DNA of 64,000 bases from Avena insularis (taxonomy: Eukaryota; Streptophyta; Magnoliopsida; Poales; Poaceae): NCBI GenBank assembly GCA_023614405.1, contig CM042689.1, positions 282,355,533 through 282,419,532 on the forward strand. Reading direction: 5' to 3'. A program made the translations under genes and the position numbers. A model generated the notes under the pieces. That model had not been told where the DNA came from and made no database searches. It worked only from the letters and a program-made list of their open reading frames with translations. Positions 1-11,200 of the stretch are shown here, piece by piece. Each line of letters begins with the position of its first letter. Position 1 is the stretch's first letter.

Positions 1-2
1 CT

Positions 3-755
3 GAAATTGATAGAAACAATAGTGTGTGCACCATCACCACTAAACCACAAGTAGTCCCTATTCCTCCTCCTACTATGCCTAAGCCTATTGAGCCTACTAC
101 TAGTGATGCTAAGTTTGATTTTGATATTGATGGTTGAAATATTTTTGAAGTGATTATGTTCCTACAAAAGCTTACTAGAAGTCCAGATGCTAGTGATATG
201 CATGTTGCTTTCACAAAACATATTACTGATGCTCTTGTGAAAATTAAGGAAGAGAAGCTAAAACACAAAGCTTCTATTCATAGGAAAGTAGAAGATAGTT
301 GGGAACCCATTATTAATATGCAAGTGAATGACTTTGATCTCAAAGCTTCATGTGATCTTGGTTCTAGTGTCTCTATTATGCCTAGGAAGATTTATGAAAT
401 GCTTGATTTGCCACTGTTGGAAGATTGTTATTTGGATGTCCCACTCAATGATAATGCTAAGAAGAAACTCATGGGGAGTATTAATGATGTTCTCATCATG
501 GTTAACAATGCTTATGTCCCTGTTGATTTATATGTTTTGGATGTTGAATACATTGCTTCTTGTCCTATTACTTTGGGAAGACCTTTTCTTACAACAGTTG
601 GTGTTATCATTGATATGAAAGAAGGCACCATTAAATATGATTTTCCATTCAAGAAAGGTATTGAACACTTCCCTATGAGGAGAGAGAATTTGCTTTTTTC
701 TCCTCCTTTGAAAGCAAGGTTTGATGTTAATGCCTCTTCATTTGAAAATACTTGA
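3..755 (+). pseudogene. gag C-terminus and retropepsin domain, Athila-like
   Basis: One reading frame runs from the window edge to a stop at 755 and is broken by a TGA at 135-137. The downstream part (from 150) is a retroviral-type aspartic protease. It has CDLGSS near residue 69 of that part as the active-site loop, followed by VSIMP, and the flap-distal LGRPFLTTVG followed by IIDMKEGTI, as in plant Gypsy proteases. This enzyme would process the Gag polyprotein inside virus-like particles. The chain ends about 60 residues after the GRPFL motif and does not continue into RT. Upstream residues are proline-rich gag linker. It is a partial, non-functional copy. Confidence 0.8.
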
Positions 756-3694
756 TTCTTCTTGCTTCTTGTGCCTAACTTAAAGGCGTTAAAGAAAAGT
801 ACTTGTTGGGAGATAACCCAATAGTTTCCTTGAGTCTTGGAAGTTATTACTTATGTAATGACCTCTCCTTATCCTTTTTGTTTGCTTTTTGTGCCAAGAA
901 TGACCTCCAATGAGAGGGAAGTAAGATTTGGGGAGTTGCTATCCCGAAACAGATTTCTGTCCTCCACCATAAAAATTCGTGAGGAGTCTCTATAACTCAG
1001 ATTGAGCTTAAAATTTACGAATAAATCCCTCTGTATTTTACCTAACTTTAGTTAGTTCAACACTTTTTGATTTGAGCAACAGAGGATTTTAGAAAAAATT
1101 AGTTTCTACCTCCTAGTCTGTTTTGACAGATTTTTGCCATTATTTGCATTTGCTTCTTATTGATTCCTTTTTGAATTCTGTTTAGGTGACTTGAGCTTTT
1201 TGAAGGATTTGCTACAATATCTTGTGTTTTTAGTGAAAAGTATTGTTGTTCCAAAGCTTTGCCAGAGGTCTAATATCTTTTGAATACACTAATGTTGCTA
1301 ATGAAGATTGTGTGAAGTTTTGTATGAAGGAAAAAATTTAGGTGTAGAGAGAGAATGATGTAATGAGATGAAGAATGGACAAAATCTCAAGCTTGGGGAT
1401 GCCACCATGGTGTCACCCCAAGAAATATCCAAGAGTTACAAGCGTCAAAGCTTGGGGATGCCCAAGGCATCCCCTTCTTCATCAATAAAAAGCTTAGGTC
1501 TTTCTAGACACTTCGTTTTTATTGTTTCATGCACTGTTGTGTTGTTCTTGGAGCGTCTTAGTTTTCATTTTAGTTCGCTTAAATAAAGTAGTTTGGACCC
1601 CCGTTCTTGCTGTGTTGTTGCAAATAAGTTGCTTGGTGTTGGAAAGGAGTAGTAAGTTCTTGCTTGTAAGTGCAAGAGGAGCTTGCATTGACTATGACTT
1701 AGACTTTAGCATGACATGCTAGGTGTTGTTTTGACCTTATGCTAAGTGATTATTGATGTAGCATGTCTTGGTCCAAACAATTGGGATTTCTTAGTGTGCC
1801 TTGAAGAAATTATGCGTTGTTTTAGCATGCAAAAGCATAGTATTGTGGTATTCTCCTTCGATGCTTTGTTTGGGTTGACTTGACACATGCTCACACCATG
1901 TTATGACTACGACAAGTCAGCATAGCCTCTATGATCATTTAGTCCTTGACTTGTATTACCACCCTATGCTTTGATTAGTAATGCTTTGTTGCACTACATG
2001 ATTATGGCCATTATTGCTCTCTTAGTTGGTTGCTCCCAGTCTTTTGCTAGCCTCGACTTGTATGAGTAAGTTCTACTCCTGCTTCCAACTCCCAAGAAAC
2101 CAAGTTATTCCAAAGTGTCCACTATAAATTCCTATGCATGGTCTATTACGCCATTCCAAGTATATTCTTGTTTTCAGCTATCTTCCAATTAAAAACTATT
2201 TTGTTATGTGAAAACTTAGTGATTAAAGCCCTCACAAACTTGATGGTACACTTTATATTCTTTGCCCCGAATAAACTTAAACCATTGTGTCATCTATGTT
2301 GTATATGCTTGCACTTATACGTTGGAATTAGCAGAACCGTGCTGTCACGGGGAACGTTTTCAACATTGCACTTGTACTTTGTACTCAGTTGATATCATGC
2401 TCTTTTGTCTATGGATGTCACTGGTGTGAAATAAAGAGGGAACTTGTAAGTCCATGGAGTGTGTATTTTGTGTTAGAGAAACGCCTGGGCCGCTAGCCTA
2501 AGCCATGCCTAATCATGGTGAAAACTTGCAGCATCACCATAGTGAGCTATCTAAGAATCATCCTCAATAAAAAGCTATGCACATGGTAAATAAAAATATC
2601 GCTGAGATGCTCATTGTCTGCTTGCCTTGTCATTTTGGTTATGGGATAGCTCCTGTACCATGTGCAAGGGGTACCCCGTTGGTGTTTCTCTATGATATGC
2701 AAATACTTACAATGACAAGAACTTACAGGTGACTAAAGTCGAGTAGCATGAGGTGTGGCCCTCGTATTCAAGGGACTTGAGATTGCCAACTTATAATTCG
2801 TCAAGCATATACTCCATCTTGTTTCAATTTAACCTTAATCACTTCAAGATGCTTATGATAGGGGCAATGAGGGATGAAAGCTAGCAAGTACCATAATTTT
2901 TGGAAGATCTTTTTGAAACTTGAAATCCCTGCTTCCCTTTGTGAAGGTCCCTTTCTTCCACCATTATTTGAGTCTCTACCTTGTACCTTTAGGCACCATT
3001 AAGAGAGCTTAGTTGTCATTCTATGTGCAGTGTCCCAAAGCTTATTGATTGATGCATATTGTGATATTACTTGTTCTTGTGCTATATGTTTCTAGTCACG
3101 CTTGTGAACTTTGAAGGTGTCCTATGTATCTACTCCCTCCGTTCCTTGATATAAGGTGTATAGTTTTCTTGCACGAATATTAGCGCATAGGCTAAAAGGA
3201 AAAAAAATCGATACTTTTAGATGTTAATACATGTAGTTGACCGATGTGAGAATAGAGAAAAATATGGAAATCTCGGTATCTCATCTCTCCAAATCAGTTT
3301 GACTCCTAAATTATGTAAAAAATCCCACAGTCACACCATATACCTTATATTCTGGAATTTTTTACAGAATACTATACACCTTATATCAAGGAACGGAGGG
3401 AGTATTTGCTACTCTATGAGGGACAAGTTGATTGCCACTATGCTATGTTTTCTGTATGTGAAACAAACAAACATTTTTCAATGCATGTTATTCATGATCT
3501 TTGTTTGTAGCCTTTCATATTGCATGCATAGTTACTATATCCTATTGTTAGAACTCCATCTTTCTTGCACATGTTTAGAGTTCTTTGATCCTAGCTTTCC
3601 ATGTTTGCAAATGGTTTGATCTTGGTTTTGATGGTGCATGTCACCTCAAGAATTATTCTTTTTATCACTTACCTACTCGAGGACGAGCAGGATT
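756..3694 (+). other. Non-coding internal region of element I
   Basis: No ORF here resembles a retroelement protein. The stretch contains two extra copies of the AGCTTGGGGATGCC purine motif (near 1388-1402 and 1447-1461) and a Stowaway MITE. Parts of it are clearly shared, in reverse complement, with element VIII: for example AAGCCATGCCTAATCATGG near 2500 against 59400-59415, and GTTCCCCGTGACA near 59560 against 2345-2357. This region replaces the RT-integrase part expected in a complete element. Confidence 0.7.
3133..3402. mobile_element. Stowaway-type MITE (Tc1/mariner)
   Basis: A 270 bp segment starts CTCCCTCCGTTCCTTGATAT and ends with the inverse, ATATCAAGGAACGGAGGGAG. TA lies on both sides (3131-3132 and 3403-3404). 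This is the classic grass Stowaway terminal inverted repeat and TA target duplication. Inner repeats extend the match (AAGGTGTATAG against CTATACACCTT), so the element can fold into one long hairpin. It has no coding capacity and depends on a mariner transposase elsewhere. It inserted into the non-coding interior of element I. Confidence 0.95.
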
Positions 3695-3710
3695 TAAGCT
3701 TGGGGATGCT
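3695..3710 (+). promoter_or_regulatory. Polypurine tract of element I
   Basis: TAAGCTTGGGGATGCT lies immediately before the LTR start TGATACG. In LTR retrotransposons this RNase H-resistant purine tract primes plus-strand DNA synthesis. The same motif occurs twice more upstream (about 1388 and 1447). Confidence 0.7.
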
Positions 3711-5272
3711 TGATACGTCATAAACGTATCTATAATTTTTGATGCTCCATGCTTGTTTAGTATCTACTTTGCTTTGCTTTGTCTACACTTTGAGATGTTT
3801 TTATATCTTTTCTGGAACTAACCTATTAACAAGTTGCCACAGTGCCAGTTCCCTGTTTTTGGTTCCAGAAAGGAGGAAACCAATATTCTCGGAATTGGAC
3901 GGGACAAAAGCCAAAGTCAATATTTTACCGTGAGGGACACGAATCCAGAAGACGAGACGGAGACGCGAACCAGGGTGGCCAGACCCCCCTAGGCGCGGGT
4001 GGGCACTGCCCCGCGCCTAGGTAGGGTATCGGGCCCCTAGCCGCCTCCCGGCCTCACCTCTTCGCCTATAAGAAGCCCCCAATGCAGAAACACTAAGTAC
4101 CCGATTAATATTCCACGAAACCTTCTGTAGTCACCGCCACCGTCGTCCCTAGATCGGGGGGGATCTGAAGTTCTTCCCGGCACCCTGCCGGAGGGGAGAT
4201 CATCCTGGAGGCCTTCTCTCCGGTATGATGCGTGAGTAGTTCCACCTTGAACTATGGGTCCATGTAGTAGCTAGATGGTTGTATCTCCTCCTTGTGCTTT
4301 CATGTATAGATCTTGTGAGATCCGTTCATGATCAAGATCTAATCTATTTGTAATCATGCATGTTGTGTTTGCGGGGATCGGATGGATATTGAGATTATTA
4401 TGTCAGACTAATTAATGGTTTTGTCTTTATGATTCTATCATGTCTGTGTTGTTTGTGAACTTGCATGCTCTCCGTTGTTAGTAGCTATCTTGGCCGAGTA
4501 GTTGCTAGTGACTCCAAGAGGGGGTATTTATGCTCGATAGTGGGTTCATGCCTATAGTTTCCAAGGGAAGTGACAGAGAACTCTTTGGTTGTAGATGTGT
4601 TGTTGCTACTAGGGATAAAACAACGGTCTCTTGTTCATGGAACAAGAGGATTGTTTACCTTACACACTTTGCTTAAAGCAGTTGTTTGTTGCTTGCAACA
4701 ATACTGGAGGGGGTTCGGATGATAAACTGAAGGTGGACTTCTAGTCATACATGTAGTTGGATGGCAGTCTATGTATATTGTTGTATTGCCCAATCGAATC
4801 TCATAGGATCTTTTTGACTAGTATTGCATTGTTATGGCTTGCTCAGTTCCTGTCAATTGATGTGCTGTAATTTGTTTACCCTTCATGCCATGTTGTTTAT
4901 CTAAGGAGAGAACCTCTAGTGAACTATGGACCCTGGTCCAATCTTTAACATTGATACATCTTCCACTGTTACTTGTTTACTTTCTGTAAACCATTACCTT
5001 CCACACAATACGTTTAATCCTTTGTTATAGCAAACCGGAGAGCTTGACAACCTCACTGATTCGTTGGGGCAAAGTCTTGAGTTTATGTTGTGCAGTTCTC
5101 CGCGTTGCTTGAAACACCTGTGTGACGTTTCCTTCCACCTACAGGTTCAATAAGCTCGGTTTATTACTGAGGGAAAACTTGTTGCTGTGATGCTTCACAC
5201 CTTGCTCTTGGGGTCCCGACAGACTCCATGTCAAGCACCAGGTTCTATGGTGCCATCAAGGAGTCACCATCA
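3711..5272 (+). repeat. 3' LTR of element I (about 1.56 kb)
   Basis: It starts TGATACGTCATAAACG directly after the purine tract. It contains a perfect GC-rich inverted repeat (3988-4021), a TATA-like CTATAAGAA (4066-4074), and then sequence typical of grass Athila LTRs, such as the GAGGGAAAACTTG stretch near the end. The 3' end is placed at ATCA (5272) because Copia coding sequence follows at once. An alternative ATCA end is at 5258. Confidence 0.75.
3988..4021. repeat. Perfect 12-bp GC-rich inverted repeat in the LTR promoter
   Basis: Arms CCTAGGCGCGGG (3988-3999) and CCCGCGCCTAGG (4010-4021) are separated by a 10-base loop. The repeat sits about 45 bases upstream of the LTR TATA-like box. 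It could form a stem-loop in RNA or DNA. A function is not shown. Confidence 0.85.
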
Positions 5273-7232
5273 CTTGCTTCAACCCATAAATGGATTTCTG
5301 GAGTTTGCACACTTTGTCCGCATTAGCCGGAACGACAAAACCTTCGGGCTATATCATATACACATCGTCGGTTAAATTTCCGTTAAGGAAGGCGTTTTGA
5401 CATCAATCTGCCATATCTCGTAGTCGAAATAGACTGCTATAGCTAACATGATCCGAACTGATTTAAGCATCGCTACGGGTGAGAAAGTCTCGTCGTAATC
5501 AACTCCTTGAACTTGTCAGAACCCCTTCGCTACAAGACATGCTTTATAGACGGAAACATTTCCATCCATATCAGTTTTCTTCTTAAAGACCCATTTGCGC
5601 TCGACGGGTCTTGCACCGTCTGGCAGATTAACCAAGTTCCAAACTTGATTTTCATCCATGGACTTTAACTCGGATCTCATGGATTAGCCATGTCTAACAG
5701 TAATACATCACGAACACTTCGTAATCTCGCCGATCTTTGTAGTACAGGTGTTGCTGCCGGCTCAGCTACCACGACCAGCTCAACCTCCAAGGTTTTTGCT
5801 GACTCTAGCCGGTTCCTCTCGAATTTCTTTAAGCTGCACCGTACTCCCACTAACTCCCCGACTAAGAAACTCTTTCTCAAGGAAGACACCGTTTCGAGCG
5901 ACAAACACTTTGCCCTCTTCTCGGTTGTAGAAGTAGTAACCCAAGGTTTCCCTTGGATACCCCATGAAAATACACTTATCTGACTTGGCCGTAAGCTTGT
6001 CCGACTGAAGTCGCTTGACAAACGCTTCACAACCCCAAATCTTAAGAAAAGACAAACTCGGATTTTTGCCTGTCCACATCTCATGCGGTGTCTTCTCTAC
6101 CGACTTTGATGGTACTCTATTTAGTGTGAACGCTACTGTTTCTAGACAATAACCCCAAAATGATAAAGGCAGATCTGTCTGACTCATAATATATCGTACC
6201 ATGTCCAACAAGGTCCGATTCTGCCTTTCCGAAACACCGTTCCTCTATGGCGTTCCTGGCAGAGTAAGTTGGGGAACTATTCCAAAACTTTTCAGATGGT
6301 CATCAAACTCATGGCTCATGTACTCGCCTCCTCGTTCCGACCGAAGAAACTTTATTTTCTTGCCGAGTTGATTCTATCCTTCATTCTAGAATTCTTTGAA
6401 CTTTTCAAAGGCTTCTGACTTATGTTTCATTAAGTACATATATCCATACCGGCTCAAATCATCAGTGAAGGTAATGAAGTACTCATAACCACCTTTGGCT
6501 GTCGTGCTCATTGGTCCACATACATCACTATGTACTAGTCCCAACAAGTTGGACGCCCTTTCACAACTCTTTGCAAAAGGTGTCTTGGTTATTTTGCTGA
6601 GTAGGCAAGATTTGCATGTCTTGAACGACTCCAGGTCGAAAAAAGTTAGGAGTCCATCATCATGTAGCTTCTTCATGCGTTTCAAACTTATATGACCAAG
6701 CCGACAGTGCTAAAAGTAAGTCATATTCAGATCATTTGGTTTCAAGATTTTAACATTTATGTTATAAACCGACTCACCATCAAGATTCAAAATAAATAAC
6801 CCGTCCTGGAAGGGTGCAAATCCGTGAAACATATCATTCAAATAAAAAGAACAACCATTATTCTTGATATTTGACTCATAGCCTTGCCTCATCAAACATG
6901 AAGCAGAAATAATGTTTCGATTGAGCACTGGAACATAATAACAATTATTCAGTTCCATAATGAATGCGGAAGGTAAATGAAGCTGCATCGTGCTGACTTC
7001 TAACGCAGCAACTCTTGCTTTGTTGCCGACTCGAATATCAACCTTGCATCTTACTACGCGACAAGTTCTTACCAGTCCCTGCAACAAGTTACAGATATGA
7101 ATAACTGATCAGGTATCATATACCAAAGAACTATTAGGTGCATCAACAAGACAAATGTCTATAACGTTGCAAACAAGTGTACTTGAGTTGGAAGTCATAC
7201 CTCCACTCTTGGCTTTGTCAGCCAAGTACTTG
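5273..7232 (-). pseudogene. Copia pol: protease, integrase and start of reverse transcriptase
   Basis: All domains lie in one minus-strand frame broken by many stops. The protease active site reads YDT-stop-S (stop at 7109-7111), where DTGS is expected. GAG-pre-integrase follows (HCRLGHIS, then the CKSC pair), then the integrase core (SDVCGPMS and ITFTDDLSRYGY). The usual catalytic Asp of RSDRGGEY reads Glu (RSERGGEY). RT then begins with WVFKKKTDMDGN and continues through QIDVKTAFLNG to SIYGLKQ, where it stops at the LTR of element I, before the YVDD site. These enzymes would copy and insert the element, but this copy cannot. Confidence 0.88.
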
Positions 7233-8050
7233 TTACAATTCCTCTTCTAGTGGCCATCCTCCTTGTAGTAGAAGCAAGTGGATCCGACTGAAGGAGATGT
7301 CTTAGTCCCCGAGGAAGCGCTTGGGACCGGGTCCTAAGCCTGCTTTCCTCCCGACTTAGCCTTCTTCTTAGTCGAAGAACTCTTCTTGAACTTAGCCTTA
7401 TTCTGCACCATCAACACTTGACTGGCGCCATTCTTGAGATCCACCTCTGCCTGCTTGAGCATCGCATGTAATTCAGTGAGCTTATTATCCATACCATGCA
7501 TGTGGTAGATCGAAATGAACTGCCCATATACACTAGGAAGAGAGTTCCGAATTATATCTGTAGCGAACTCTTCGCTAATGGGGTAGACAAGCCTCTCCAG
7601 AGACTGCACGTAACCAACCATTTTGATCACATGCAGACACAGTGGATCACCATCCTTAAGCTTGCAACTCAGCAAAGCCCGAGAGACTTGATACCTCTTA
7701 GTCTTCTCCTGAGCCTGGAACATACTTTTGAGGCTTTCGATCATATCGTAGTCCTCAACATTCTCGAACTGCTTTTGCAAGTCTGGTTCCATGTGAGCAA
7801 GCATAAGACAGCTAATATCCGTGGACTCATCCTTAGCCTGACGGTAGGCATTGGTGGAAGCGACAGTCGCATTCTCATTCGGCTCGTCTGGAAGTGGGTT
7901 GTCTAGGACATGGTCCTTCTTTTCTTGTTTGAGAACAATTCTCAGATTTCAATACCAGTTGGTAAAATTAGTGTCGTTCAGTTTATCTTTCTCAAGAATG
8001 GTTCTCAACGCAAAACCGGATATCTGAGAGTGACTGTTACTTGGTGCCAT
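7233..8050 (-). pseudogene. Copia gag (UBN2-type) with CCHC zinc knuckle
   Basis: Translation from the ATG at 8050-8048 gives MAPSNSHSQISGF, then ILEKDKLNDTNFTNWY and an in-frame TGA. The UBN2-like capsid core follows (LMLAHMEPDLQKQF, YVQSLERLVYP), then a lysine-rich tail. The zinc knuckle at about 7275-7236 reads CFYYKEDGH-stop-KRNC, with the usual Trp codon changed to TAG. Gag would form the virus-like particle that packages the element RNA. Stops at the tail (GGKQA-stop, 7334) and elsewhere make it a pseudogene. Confidence 0.85.
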
Positions 8051-8216
8051 GATCTACAACAGAAATATGCAAAACACTTAAGACATGTATTCATAAAAGA
8101 GCAAGCATATTAAACACTTTAATATTTTATGCTCCCACTAGAACCAACACCCCTCTGATGGTTACTTAGTGATTCAAGATTCTAAATAAGCAATTCGGCT
8201 AGTGAGCTTTAGCATC
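8051..8216 (-). other. Copia element II leader, gag-proximal part
   Basis: Untranslated leader immediately upstream of gag, ending at the GCATC duplication (8212-8216) made by element III. It continues at 18902. Confidence 0.75.
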
Positions 8217-11200
8217 TGTAGAGGTCCCAACCTTTAATAAGGTAGAGATCCATATGTTTACAATGCTAGTCCCTGGATCAATAGCTAGCATCCACAATTA
8301 AGATGTAATATCAAGAAACAAAGGTCATAATACAACTTTATAACCAGGAATAAAATATTTCATTACATCTTACATAGCTCATTTGGCTATCACATTACAA
8401 TGCAGCAGAAATAACTATATAGCATGGAGTCCTTCATCTTCAAAGTGCCACAGGCAATCATGTTGGTTGTAGACTTGTAATCCTAATCAACACACTTCTC
8501 TAACATCAAACAAACCTGCAACATTATAAGTTACAGCCACAAGGGTCAATACATTTGAATTGTATTGGCAAGTTTCACTACTATGTAGAAATAAGTGGAT
8601 CCTATCAATATATGCATATTTGGCTAAGTAGGGTTCAGGTTCATTTGCAGAAAGCAATATAGTTTTATCCTACTTTTCAAAATAGTTTTGATCTTTTGAC
8701 AATCTTTATAAACTCCTTGGAAAACTCCAAGTGCTTCTAATCCCTTGTTGACACCATCAAGTTTTACTTTGAGAGATTGGAATGTCGAGATCTTCCATAG
8801 CTTCAGGCCTTAGTTGCTCAGAGTTGTCCATAACCGGAGACACGGCTAAGTACTTAGAATTTGATCTTCTGTAGAAGTTGTACACTTTACCCACATGACA
8901 CAATCTCGTCTTGACACCACCAGTGGCCCCTGGATAAGTACACACCAAATAGAGTACCGGCAGATCAAGAATGTGACAAAGTCTTTCCATACAAGTCCTC
9001 CCAATACACAATGCTAGCTTGTCTACCAGGAACCAATGTAAGGATATATTTCCAATACATAATTCTAGTTAACCTAAAGATGCCAATGCAAGGGTCTTCC
9101 ACTAAGCCAGATCCCATTTAGCATGTGGCTGTACACGGAAGCCACTGTACGAGAAACATGTTCAATCTCTAAGTCCCTGGGTGGTTTTCTTCTAGTGCAC
9201 ATACAAAAATATAGCCATATAAACATGGTTCCCTTTGTTGCCACCTTGTCCAAAATTGAGTATCCTCATTCCACCCAGGTGGTTCATTGAGTACTTGTTT
9301 TATTATATAAAACATATATTTTTCCAACACTTCATATAATCATATCATGTATTCCATCCCAAGTCTATAGCAGAGCTAGGCATAATACAACTATGATGTT
9401 TTTTCACTAAGGAAGATGGATTTCCTAATAGGACATAGCATAGCATAATAACATAGTAGCCCTATCATGCATACTACAAAAATACCACTTAGTGTAGTGA
9501 AAATAGTAGGACATGGATGATAGTGTCACTTGACTTTTTAGTAGAAAATATTGGTTCACTCCTTGATCTTGCAAATATCACACTCTTCTAGTTTCACTAT
9601 AATTCAATCAAGCAAGCACATATCCAAACTAGCATTCAAACAATTTATCACATGAAACAATAAAATCAAGCAATGCATGCAAGCATGCAAAAGATTGTTT
9701 TATTTGGAAATGTGGTTTATAGTAGGCTCTAATCATTTTTAAAGCTCCTATTGATCATTTACAAAAGTGGTAAAACCATCTAAATTCAAGTTGGTGAAAA
9801 TGGCCATTTAAATCATTTTTGTTTTGCTAAGAATGATTTAAATCAAAGTAATATTTTGTAGTGTTAGTCAAATATATTTTTTAAACACAATGTTAGTGTT
9901 TATGGTTAAAGGGTTTAATATTAATCCATTTGCAAAAGGTTTCATCTAAATTCCAATTTTTATTTCAAAGCAATATTTTATTTGCTAGAAATGCCTTTAT
10001 CAAAGTAATAATTTACTAAGGTTCATGAAATATGTTTTCAAATCCTAAAACCTGGTGTTTAGGGTCATAGAGTTGAAGTCACATCATTTTCCAAAAGGTT
10101 TTACTTTAAAAGCATTTTTAAACCATAATCAATAATTTTATTTAGTTAGAAATGCTTTTATTCAAAGATTTAATTCCTAAGTGTCACCAAATATACTTTT
10201 AAATCTACAAGTTGATTTCCATGGTCAGTAGGTTCAAAAAAATCCATTTCAAAAGATTTTACCCTAAAAACATTTTTAGAATTAATTTTATATCCAAAAT
10301 AGGCCTAAACAAGTTTCTGCAAAAACAATCAATTTTACAGAACCAAAACAATAAAAAAAGTGCATGGTTGCAAATTTCACATTTTTCTGAATCCAGTGAT
10401 ATATAATTTGCAAAATTTGGATGTGTGGATTAAAAGTTATGAATTTTACAAATCCTATCATCTAATAGATCTAATTCTGTTTTTAAATCGAAGTTAGTGC
10501 ACGCGTCTTAATTTTATTGGTACATACCGCTTCGGGCGGATCGAGCTACACAGGCCGTCAGATCTAACTTAATCGCACGGTGCAGAAGCCATCTTACCTC
10601 TTCGTTTAAGTTTCTATCATGACGCTTGGATCTAAATCCTACGGTTCTAAACACGATGACCACAGAGGGGCGGCACTGGCGACGGCTGCACGGCGGCGGC
10701 GCTCTGGCGGTGGCGTTGCTGATGAACCAGGAAGCGCGGATGAGGGAGAAGGGGCCTACCATACTCGCAGGAGTGTGGCGATGCTCAACGTGGTCTCTGC
10801 GGGCGACGGTTCCAGAGGATTGCTCGCGGAGTTCGTGGCGTCTGGTCCGTCATCGTCTGTGACAGGTGAGCTTGCAGGCCATGCCCAAGCAAAAGGATGA
10901 CGCAGTTAGACACGCGCAAGGATGCTGAACACGGGAGCATCAAAGCTAGGGAAATGGGAGGTTGGGTTTTACCAGGGGGCTTCGCCGGAGAACTGACAGG
11001 CGACGGCGGCGTTCAGAGGTTGTCCTTGCCGATGATTCGGATCACGCGCGGCCAAGCGGGTGGCACTAGGAGATGCGCAAGAGGCTACTGGTCAAGCTCG
11101 TTCAAAGCACGGGCCATGGGGGTGACTGTCCTCACCGGAATCGACGAAGGAGCTCGTCGGAGCAAGGGGTTTCGAGGTTGCGATTGTGGCAGCCTGGTGG

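Larger units (their letters stand above)
1..5272 (+). mobile_element. Element I: Athila-like Gypsy LTR retrotransposon, 3' part
   Basis: Seen: a gag/protease remnant, about 2.9 kb of non-coding internal DNA, a purine tract (AGCTTGGGGATG) and an LTR beginning TGATACGT at 3711. No RT, RNase H or integrase lies between protease and LTR, so this copy is non-autonomous or internally deleted. The 5' part is outside the window. The right end is placed at 5272 because the Copia coding sequence of element II resumes exactly at 5273. The LTR then ends in ATCA, matching its TGAT start, and the expected TSD is CTTGC (5273-5277). Assignment to the Athila/Sabrina-like group rests on the DLGSS protease style and the TGATACGT LTR start known from grasses. 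Confidence 0.8.
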
